NCBI GenBank assembly: GCA_013694795.1
Contig: JACDBS010000246.1
Span: 1-11,341, forward strand
Direction of reading: 5' to 3'
Length of the DNA: 11,341 nucleotides
Origin: Chloroflexota bacterium
Lineage (GTDB): Bacteria; Chloroflexota; Limnocylindria; QHBO01
Part shown: piece by piece, positions 6,187 through 11,341 of the stretch
Layout: each line of letters starts with the position of its first letter
Position numbering within the stretch: the first letter of the stretch is position 1
Notes under the pieces: generated by a model
Databases searched by the model: none
What the model saw: only the letters and a program-made list of their open reading frames with translations
Told to the model about the DNA's origin: nothing
Made by a program: the position numbers and the translations under genes

Positions 6187-7595
6187 CCGACCGACCCGTC
6201 GACACGACCCTGGGGGAGCTGCGCGCAAGCGGCTATCGCAGCCGGACCGTCAAGGAGGAGATGCGCGCCAACCTCCTGACCCGCATCCGCGAGCATCAGC
6301 CATTCCTGCCCGGCATCCTGGGTTACGACGAAACGGTCCTGCCGCAGCTCGAGAACGCCATCCTCGCCGGCCAGGACGTGATCCTCCTCGGCGAGCGTGG
6401 ACAGGCCAAGAGCCGCATCGCACGTTCGCTGGTCGGCCTGCTGGACCCATGGCTGCCGTACCTGGCCGGCACCGAGCTGCACGACGACCCGCTGCATCCG
6501 GTCTCGCCGCTGGCGCGCAGCATCGTGGCCGAGGAGGGCGATGCCGCACTCATTGCCTGGTGGGCACGCGAGGATCGGTACAGCGAGAAGCTGAGCACGC
6601 CCGACATCAGCATCGCCGATCTCATCGGCGAGGTGGACCCCGTCAAGGTGGCCGAGGGCCGCTACCTGTCCGACGAGCTGACGATCCACTACGGGCTCCT
6701 CCCGCGGACGCATCGGGGCATCTTCAGCCTCAACGAGCTGCCGGACCTGGCCGAGCGCATCCAGGTCGGGCTGCTGAACGTGATGGAGGAGCGCGACGTC
6801 CAGGTGCGCGGCTATCGAGTGCGCCTGGAGCTCGACCTGTTCGTGATCGCCAGCGCGAACCCGGAGGACTACACCAGCCGCGGTCGGATCATCACCCCAC
6901 TCAAAGACCGATTCGGCGCGCAGATCCGCACGCATTACCCGGAGGAGGCGGCCACCGAGATCGCGATCATGGAGGGCGAGTCGGTGGCCTTCGATGAGGA
7001 CGCATCGGTGCCGATCCAGGTGCCCGGCTTCATGAAGGAGGTCGTGGCCGAGCTTTCGCAGTTGGCACGCCGATCCTCGGAGGTCAGTCAGCGCTCGGGC
7101 GTGAGCGTGCGCGTCACGATCGCCAACCACGAGACACTGGGAGCGGCCGCGCTCAAGCGCGCCGTGCGCCTGGGCGAGCCGTCGGCCGCGCCGCGCATCA
7201 GCGACCTGCCGGCGGTCGTGGCGTCCACGGCGGGCAAGATCGAGCTGGAGACTCTGGGCGACGAGACGCGCGAGGACCGCGTGGTCGAAAAGCTGGTGGC
7301 GCGCGCGGTGGTCAACGTCTTCAACCGCCACTTCGCGCTGTCCGAGCTGGCCCCTCTCCTCGACCGCTTCGAGGAGCAGGGGCTGGAGGCGGAGGTTGGC
7401 GAGTTCGTGCCCTCGCGAGCCCATGGCGAGATGGTGAACGCTGTGCCGGAACTGAGAACGGCCATTGCTCGGCTCGACGCGGGTGAGTCGGCGGCGGGGA
7501 TCGCTTCGGCCACCGAGTTCGTGCTCGAAGGTCTGCACCTCAACCGTCGGCTGAACAAGGAACGGCGCGGCAGCGGCGTGCGGTACGCCCGCTAG
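6183..7595 (+). CDS. ChlI/MoxR-like AAA+ ATPase (magnesium-chelatase-type)
   Basis: 470 aa. The AAA+ core spans about 45-270: Walker A 'GERGQAKS' (70-77), with alanine before the lysine as often in MoxR-like proteins; the Walker B region 'GIFSLNELPDL' (179-189), with N184-E185 replacing Asp-Glu; sensor 1 'IASANPEDYTSRGRIITPLKDRF' in two parts (222-231, 232-244), whose arginine near 243 is the finger candidate. The insert 'LNVMEERDVQVRGY' (198-211) is typical of the magnesium-chelatase clade. Bacteria without chlorophyll often carry this type beside a VWA-domain protein, forming a chaperone-like pair. No VWA gene follows here, because the next gene is convergent. The C-terminal helical region (280-470) holds 'RVTIANHETLGAAALKRAV'. 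I infer a remodelling ATPase rather than pigment synthesis. The start lies in ATGA with the upstream gene; TACCCT lies 8 bases upstream. Confidence 0.95.
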   Translation: MTDRPVDTTLGELRASGYRSRTVKEEMRANLLTRIREHQPFLPGILGYDETVLPQLENAILAGQDVILLGERGQAKSRIARSLVGLLDPWLPYLAGTELHDDPLHPVSPLARSIVAEEGDAALIAWWAREDRYSEKLSTPDISIADLIGEVDPVKVAEGRYLSDELTIHYGLLPRTHRGIFSLNELPDLAERIQVGLLNVMEERDVQVRGYRVRLELDLFVIASANPEDYTSRGRIITPLKDRFGAQIRTHYPEEAATEIAIMEGESVAFDEDASVPIQVPGFMKEVVAELSQLARRSSEVSQRSGVSVRVTIANHETLGAAALKRAVRLGEPSAAPRISDLPAVVASTAGKIELETLGDETREDRVVEKLVARAVVNVFNRHFALSELAPLLDRFEEQGLEAEVGEFVPSRAHGEMVNAVPELRTAIARLDAGESAAGIASATEFVLEGLHLNRRLNKERRGSGVRYAR

Positions 7596-7627
7596 GACCA
7601 GGTTGACCCGGCGCGCCTCCCGGAGTG

Positions 7628-7679
7628 CCCACCCAACGAGAATTCGGCTAATCAGTGGCCGATGCGCCCGTGGGGTGGG
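7628..7679. terminator. nested inverted repeats in the convergent gap (possible bidirectional terminator)
   Basis: CCCACCC (7628-7634) pairs perfectly with GGGTGGG (7673-7679), and inside it TCGGC (7644-7648) pairs with GCCGA (7658-7662). It sits in the 99-base gap between the converging AAA+ and RIO kinase genes, where both transcripts must end. No T-run follows on either strand, so the call rests on position and pairing only. Confidence 0.3.
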
Positions 7680-7694
7680 AATTGGGCGGTCCGG

Positions 7695-8471
7695 TTACCA
7701 GGCGAGTCCGAGGAGCTCGGCGAATACCGACTCGACGTCCACGGCCACCCCGCGCGGGCCGAACCATGCGGCCACGTTGCCGAGGTCGCGATGCAGGAGC
7801 TCGGGCGCATCGGTATTGGTGGTGAATTCGACTGCCTGCGGCAGGTCGATCAGGACCAGGCGGTCCCGCCACCACAGCAGGTTGTAGGCGGATAGGTCAC
7901 CGTGCACCAGGCCTGCCGCTGTCAACGCACGCAGGCTTTCAAGCATCTGCTTCCAGGCCGCTGCGACCTCGCCGGTCGTTAGTCTCGCCTGCGCCAGGCG
8001 CGGAGCCGCCTGCTCCATGTCGCCGATGAACTCCATGAGCACGCCGTCATCGGTCCGCTCGACGGGATAAGGGACGGATGCGCCCGCGGTCCAGGCGCGC
8101 TGGAGCATCGCCATCTCCTGGATGGGCCACATGCGCTCAATGACCTCGTTGCCGTGGGCCGTGTGGGTCTCGACGGCCCGTCGGTCGCGGCTGGAGAAGA
8201 ACCAGCCCGCCTGGTAGACCGAGGCGTTGCGGAAGGCCGTCGAGTGCTGGAAGCCGAGCGCGCGCAGCTCGCCCTTCGCCGGGCGCCGCGGACGGTATCG
8301 CTTGTGGGCAAGCAGGACGGTCGAGCCACCGGCGTAGCGGCGCTCGATGAGGAAAACCTCGGCCTCCTTGCCTGACTTGAGGGTCCCGAGCGACGTCTCC
8401 TCGAATGGCTCGTCGAGCAGCCATCCGGGAGCCTCGCGCGGGCGCGCGGGTGAGACGGGTGAGATATGCAC
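7695..8471 (-). CDS. RIO1-like serine protein kinase/ATPase
   Basis: 258 aa. All main RIO1 blocks are visible. The nucleotide loop is 'LKSGKEAEVFLIE' (31-43; RIO1 STGKEANVY), with the candidate ATP-binding lysine K57 in 'AHKRYR'. The hinge is 'LMEFIG' (145-150). The catalytic loop 'LVHGDLSAYNLLWW' (188-201) has D192 and N197. The metal-binding strand 'LVLIDLPQAVE' (205-215) has D209 (RIO1 IDVSQSVEH). Eukaryotic and archaeal RIO1 acts in small-subunit ribosome maturation; bacterial members are widespread and their substrates are largely unknown. The start is a GTG at 8471 with GGAG 8 bases upstream. The frame stays open upstream except for one TAG (8529-8531), so the true N-terminus deserves a check. 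Convergent with the AAA+ gene; no partner gene sits beside it on its own strand. Confidence 0.93.
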   Translation of the reverse strand: MHISPVSPARPREAPGWLLDEPFEETSLGTLKSGKEAEVFLIERRYAGGSTVLLAHKRYRPRRPAKGELRALGFQHSTAFRNASVYQAGWFFSSRDRRAVETHTAHGNEVIERMWPIQEMAMLQRAWTAGASVPYPVERTDDGVLMEFIGDMEQAAPRLAQARLTTGEVAAAWKQMLESLRALTAAGLVHGDLSAYNLLWWRDRLVLIDLPQAVEFTTNTDAPELLHRDLGNVAAWFGPRGVAVDVESVFAELLGLAW

Positions 8472-8528
8472 GCTGAACGCTCCGAGAGGTGCGGGGTAAA
8501 GCAGCCCGACCTTCGGATGCGCTGGAGG

Positions 8529-8585
8529 CTAGCTCCGCGGCGTTCTCGAGCGGTCGGGAGGACAGGGGTTCATGACAACTCTCAT
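8529..8585 (-). CDS. putative leader peptide upstream of the RIO kinase
   Basis: A short frame encodes MRVVMNPCPPDRSRTPRS and stops at TAG. A full-match Shine-Dalgarno GAGGAGG (8593-8599) stands 7 bases before its ATG, the best ribosome binding site in the window, and a plausible promoter lies just upstream. It is in frame with the RIO kinase 57 bases downstream. It may be a regulatory leader peptide. It may instead be the true start of the kinase gene interrupted by an amber codon, or chance. Confidence 0.4.
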   Translation of the reverse strand: MRVVMNPCPPDRSRTPRS

Positions 8586-8597
8586 GACGGGTCCTCC
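8557..8597 (-). promoter_or_regulatory. hairpin that could hide the leader's ribosome binding site and start codon
   Basis: GTCCTCC (8591-8597) and GGAGGAC (8557-8563) are perfect complements. Inside, two copies of the palindrome TCATGA (8570-8575 and 8582-8587) can also pair, leaving a 6-base loop. In the minus-strand RNA the outer arm covers most of GAGGAGG and the inner arm covers the ATG. Seen directly as pairing; regulation is inference. Confidence 0.45.
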
Positions 8598-8625
8598 TCG
8601 TACGTGCGGCAAATGGCTTCCGGCG

Positions 8626-8654
8626 ACTATGGGACCCGCGCGCGCTCTTGGCAA
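8626..8654 (-). promoter_or_regulatory. candidate promoter TTGCCA-17-CATAGT for leader and RIO kinase
   Basis: On the minus strand TTGCCA (8654-8649) matches TTGACA in 5 of 6 positions, followed after exactly 17 bases by CATAGT (8631-8626; 4 of 6 to TATAAT). Transcription would begin near 8619, leaving a 5' leader of about 35 bases before the small ORF and about 150 before the kinase. Confidence 0.45.
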
Positions 8655-8674
8655 GCTACCTCACTGCCAGCGAC

Positions 8675-8809
8675 ACGTGGGGCGGGTCAAGGGACGGAGG
8701 AGCCACAGCTCGCCTGCAATCCGCCCGTTCCACGGGTCATCCGACGGCAGAGCACACCCCGCCGCCGGCTTCCTCCGTCGTTTGACCCGTGCGGCGGGTG
8801 AAACGTGGG
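8675..8809. repeat. 19-bp imperfect inverted repeats with flanking short direct repeats
   Basis: CGGGTCAAGGGACGGAGGA (8683-8701) and the inverse of 8771-8789 agree at 17 of 19 positions, 69 bases apart. A small hairpin, CCCGT/ACGGG with a 3-base loop (8724-8736), lies in the spacer. ACGTGGG occurs on both outer sides (8675-8681 and 8803-8809), and GGCGGGTCAA (8681) recurs as GGCGGGTGAA (8793). It lies just after the methyltransferase stop. It could be a transcript-end structure or a remnant of a small non-coding mobile element. No gene is visible inside. Confidence 0.6.
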
Positions 8810-8811
8810 CA

Positions 8812-9474
8812 TCAGGCGTCGGCCGACGCGAGATTCCGTTCGTACAGCGAGGTCTGCCAGATCCAGCCGCGATGGTGCGATCGGCGCTGAAAACCTGCCC
8901 CACGAATTCGCTGGTCGATCTCCCCCTCGGGGTGCACATAGCCTCGGAACGACTGCCCGACCAGCCGGAGCATGAGGTTCCCGAAGCCGATCCCGGCGCG
9001 CAGCCACCAGCGCTCGTTCGGGTAGACCACCCCGTACAGCCGACGGCTGCGCGAGACCGATGCGTCAACCAGCGCCCGCCAGTCGCCGTAACAGCAGATC
9101 ACGCGATCGAGCGTGACGATGTCGGCCGCGTCGATCTCCTCCGCCACCTCCACGAAGTCTCCGAGGTGGAAGGTCGCGCGGTCATCCCACCCCCGACGCG
9201 TCACTTCCTCGGCCGCAACGGAGACATATGGTCGGGAGGCGTCGACGCTTGTGAGCGACTCCGCGCCCGCGCTCAAGAGTTCCAGGCCGATGATCCCGAC
9301 GCCACCGCCGATGTCCATCACCGAGGCGCTCTCGATGCCTGCGTCCTCGATGGCCTCGATCAGCCGCCGCGTGCTCCCTCCGGCGCCGGACCGGCGATAA
9401 GCCTTCAGCTGCCGACGCGCCGTTCGGTCGTCGAAGATCGCGTCGTAATCGGGCTTGCAGCAGGAAGCCGGCAT
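8812..9474 (-). CDS. class I SAM-dependent methyltransferase
   Basis: 220 aa. A Rossmann-type SAM domain begins at motif I 'VMDIGGGVGIIGLELL' (52-67). The acidic residue at the end of strand 2 is D78 in 'SLTSVDAS', 'HLGDF' (103-107) follows, and motif IV is 'ADIVTLDRVICCYGD' (117-131). The N-terminal 'CCKPDYDAIFDDRTARRQLKAYRR', read as 5-12 and 13-28, is typical of a methyltransferase group often annotated as magnesium-protoporphyrin-methyltransferase-like. C5 and C6 are a conserved feature of that group. Nothing in the window suggests pigment synthesis, so the substrate is unknown. It starts 8 bases after the stop of the membrane regulator and is surely on its transcript. Ribosome binding is weak (CAGG next to the ATG). 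TAGCGT, which includes the upstream stop codon, lies 5 bases before the ATG, so a second leaderless transcript is possible. Confidence 0.93.
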   Translation of the reverse strand: MPASCCKPDYDAIFDDRTARRQLKAYRRSGAGGSTRRLIEAIEDAGIESASVMDIGGGVGIIGLELLSAGAESLTSVDASRPYVSVAAEEVTRRGWDDRATFHLGDFVEVAEEIDAADIVTLDRVICCYGDWRALVDASVSRSRRLYGVVYPNERWWLRAGIGFGNLMLRLVGQSFRGYVHPEGEIDQRIRGAGFQRRSHHRGWIWQTSLYERNLASADA

Positions 9475-9482
9475 GCCTGACG

Positions 9483-11341
9483 CTAGGTCGATTCGGCCGA
9501 GGCGGGAAGCGTCAGGCGCCCGAGCGCCTCGGTGACGCGTGGCAAGTCGTCATCGGCGAGGCTCTGGGCCTGTCGCAGACAGCTCGCGGCCGCCGTGCGT
9601 TCGCCGCGCGCGGAGTAGCGTTCGCCCAGCTCCACCAGCACGTCGACATATCGCTGGCGCAGGTCGACACGCCTCTGCTCGACGGGGGCGCTGTCTCCGT
9701 AGAAGGGGCAGTCGTCGAGGTAGTCGCCCCGGTACAGCGCCCGCGCCTGCTCGAACAGGTGCAACGCGTCATCCGGCTCGGCACTGCTCGCTCGGGCCAG
9801 CGCGCGCTCGAACTCGTCGACGTCGCTCCACGCCACGACCCCCGGTTCGAGCCGATACCGGTCGTTGATGAAGCTGATCGCCCCGTCGGAGCCGCGCGCG
9901 CGCCGTCCGGGTCGCAGCACCGATCGGAGTCCCAGCATGGTGCGGTGGAAGGCGACGTCGGCGCGATCCAGGTCCACGTCGGGCCACACGAGCTCCAGGA
10001 TCTCGTCCTTGGCCACGCCCCGGTCACCTCGGTCGAGCAGGAACGCGAAGACGGCCTCCGCCTGGCGTGATCCGGCCTTCTCGCCGCCCCATTGACGGAC
10101 CGGCTCGCCGCCGATCTCGGCCCGCAGCGAGCCAAGGGCGTAGACGCGCAAGCCCTCTGGGGTCGAGCTGGCATCGGCCAACGCGACGCTCAGGGCCGAT
10201 CCGCGGGCCTGCACCATCGCACGCTCGGCGCGCAAGTCGAGCAGCGCCTCCGCCTGTGCGTTCTGCCGCCCCGCGAGACTCATGCTGGAGCCGAGATAGG
10301 AAACCGCCAGCTCGAGCGCCTCGAGGTCGGAAGGCGTGAAGGCGAACCCGGTGCGTTTCCGGCCGAAGACGGCGTGGCCGAAGCGCAGCCCGCCATCGGT
10401 CATCGAGAGGCGGACCGCGAGCGGGTCATCGTAGTCCACCGACCCGCTCAGCACGCGCCGCTCTCCGTCAGTCACCACCTCGGCCCCGGTCAGCTCGAAG
10501 GTGCGAACCAGCCGATCGAGTGCCGGCCCGACGGCACGGTCCGGATCCTGCGCCAGGATCTGGTCGCTTCCGAGCGCCTGGAGGAGTCGAGCCCGGGATG
10601 CCGCGCCGGGACTGCCCGCCACGAAGTCGCGGACGCGTTCGGAGACCGGTTCGAAGAGCGCCAGCGTCACGACCACCGCAAGAGCGGTCACCAGCGGGAA
10701 GTTGATCGCCAGCACTCGGGTCGCGGCTTCCTCGAGCAGCACCAATGCCGCCACGTACGCGACGATCCCGAGGCCGGCGAAGAGCGACCAGCGCACGGCG
10801 CGTCCAGCGACGTCCGGGGCAAGGAAGAAATGCTGAGCAACGACCGAATAGGTGGCAATCACCATGGCAAGCGCCACCAGCGAGACGCCAATCCAGCGCG
10901 GACCGCCGACATCCTCCGGCAGGATGCGCAGCATGCCGCCGGCGATGCCCAGCGCCACCGTCGCGATGGCGAACATCAGTTGCCGCCGTCGCGCGCGATC
11001 CGCACCGGCTTGCTGGAGCCCGGCCGCCAGGTAGGCGATGCCGGCAAACCACACGGTGAGGCGCGCCGCGGCGAAGGTCCAGGCCACGACCGGGCCGGGG
11101 ATACCGAGAGGCGCGAAATGCGGCTCCGCGAACGCGATCGGATGTGCCGGGTCAAGGGCTGCCTGGACGATCGCCAGGACCCCGAGCCCATATCCGGCCG
11201 CCAGCACGCTGTTGGCGAGCGCGGAGCGACGTCCCTCGAACGCGACCGAAATGGCGATGTGCGTGGTGGCGGGCGGAAGAAGAAAGGCGGCCGCGTCCTC
11301 GAGCAGGTTGATAGGGGGAATGACGCTCGGATCGGTGCTGA
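9483..11341 (-). CDS. membrane-bound 7TM-GAF-like sensor fused to SARP-type winged helix and BTAD (N-terminus cut)
   Basis: 618 residues are visible. The frame stays open to base 11341, so the start lies outside, and the GTG at 11207 is not a convincing start. Up to seven hydrophobic segments (about 16-34, 45-63, 84-108, 120-138, 149-170, 182-204, 212-230) resemble the 7TM region of some histidine kinases. A soluble segment (245-358) looks GAF-like, followed by a coiled-coil stretch (360-385). Instead of a kinase, residues 397-497 form a winged helix ('LRVYALGSLRAEIGGEPV' ... 'KDEILELVWPDVDLDRADVAFHRTMLGLRSVLR' in two parts), and 504-618 is a BTAD helical domain ('YRGDYLDDCPFYGD', 536-549). 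The protein should sense a membrane or small-molecule signal and act on DNA at the membrane, unless it is cleaved. The target may include its own operon with the methyltransferase. Confidence 0.92.
   Translation of the reverse strand, partial: STDPSVIPPINLLEDAAAFLLPPATTHIAISVAFEGRRSALANSVLAAGYGLGVLAIVQAALDPAHPIAFAEPHFAPLGIPGPVVAWTFAAARLTVWFAGIAYLAAGLQQAGADRARRRQLMFAIATVALGIAGGMLRILPEDVGGPRWIGVSLVALAMVIATYSVVAQHFFLAPDVAGRAVRWSLFAGLGIVAYVAALVLLEEAATRVLAINFPLVTALAVVVTLALFEPVSERVRDFVAGSPGAASRARLLQALGSDQILAQDPDRAVGPALDRLVRTFELTGAEVVTDGERRVLSGSVDYDDPLAVRLSMTDGGLRFGHAVFGRKRTGFAFTPSDLEALELAVSYLGSSMSLAGRQNAQAEALLDLRAERAMVQARGSALSVALADASSTPEGLRVYALGSLRAEIGGEPVRQWGGEKAGSRQAEAVFAFLLDRGDRGVAKDEILELVWPDVDLDRADVAFHRTMLGLRSVLRPGRRARGSDGAISFINDRYRLEPGVVAWSDVDEFERALARASSAEPDDALHLFEQARALYRGDYLDDCPFYGDSAPVEQRRVDLRQRYVDVLVELGERYSARGERTAAASCLRQAQSLADDDLPRVTEALGRLTLPASAEST

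Larger units (their letters stand above)
8472..8811. other. 340-base gap between methyltransferase and RIO kinase
   Basis: No tRNA, known RNA gene or long coding frame that looks real is present. From the methyltransferase side it holds the imperfect inverted repeat, then the candidate promoter, the small leader frame with its hairpin, and last the GGAG ribosome binding site (8480-8483) of the kinase. The longer plus-strand frame crossing it is antisense to the methyltransferase. Confidence 0.6.

Noticed and set aside
6030..7538. 502-codon minus-strand open frame
   Set aside because: Antisense to the AAA+ gene, His/Arg/Leu-rich without motifs, while the sense frame has all AAA+ signatures.
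6183..7595. genuine magnesium chelatase for (bacterio)chlorophyll
   Set aside because: No chlorophyll or cobalamin genes nearby; ChlI-like proteins of this kind are common in non-photosynthetic bacteria.
8681..8790. possible tRNA or small structured RNA gene
   Set aside because: Stems are present, but there is no T-loop GTTC consensus with a 7-base loop, no acceptor/anticodon layout, and no SRP, tmRNA or RNase P signature.
8572..9480. 302-codon plus-strand open frame starting in the intergenic region
   Set aside because: Antisense to the methyltransferase; its start in the gap has no ribosome binding site and the product lacks any family signature.
11205..11207. GTG as start of the membrane regulator
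   Set aside because: The frame stays open for 44 more codons to the window edge, and that part reads as a further membrane segment, so the gene is partial.

Overview
The window comes from a bacterium with a GC-rich genome, and eleven confident genes fill about 94% of it. Several features suggest a Chloroflexota (Limnocylindria-like) or, less likely, an actinobacterial genome: an F420-dependent luciferase-like oxidoreductase, a SARP/BTAD regulator, a RIO1-type kinase, many -10-like hexamers sitting directly upstream of start codons, and the codon bias. The lineage is inference. There is no rRNA, tRNA, CRISPR array, transposase or phage gene, so this looks like ordinary chromosome.

Layout. (1) 1-920, minus: F420-dependent oxidoreductase of the glucose-6-phosphate-dehydrogenase-like group, cut by the window edge. 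(2) 1027-1743, minus: secreted, internally duplicated helical protein of unknown function, divergent from (3). (3) 1865-3885, plus: OmpR-type response regulator and membrane histidine kinase, overlapping by one base. (4) 3903-5232, plus: GNAT acetyltransferase and SRPBCC ligand-binding protein, packed tightly behind the kinase and possibly in the same operon. (5) 5293-7595, plus: a secretion-ATPase-like P-loop protein and a ChlI/MoxR-like AAA+ ATPase, overlapping by ATGA. (6) 7695-8471, minus: RIO1-like kinase, convergent with the AAA+ gene. (7) 8472-8811: a 340-base non-coding stretch with a candidate promoter, a leader ORF of 18 codons whose ribosome binding site lies in a hairpin, and a 19-base imperfect inverted repeat. 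(8) 8812-11341, minus: a SAM methyltransferase directly behind a very large membrane protein that joins a 7TM sensor region and a GAF-like segment to a SARP-type winged helix plus BTAD; its N-terminus lies outside the window.

How the parts may work together. The two-component system probably reads an envelope signal; the divergent secreted protein is a natural candidate target or feedback partner. The 7TM-GAF-SARP protein looks like a one-piece membrane-bound transcription factor: a histidine-kinase-style sensor with the kinase core replaced by a DNA-binding output, co-transcribed with a methyltransferase. The paired ATPases (secretion type plus ChlI type) look like a two-gene machine without the usual VWA partner next door. 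The most unusual items are the 7TM-GAF-SARP fusion, the ATPase pair, the structured leader of the RIO kinase, and the recurring TANNNT hexamer 5-8 bases upstream of start codons, which suggests leaderless transcripts.
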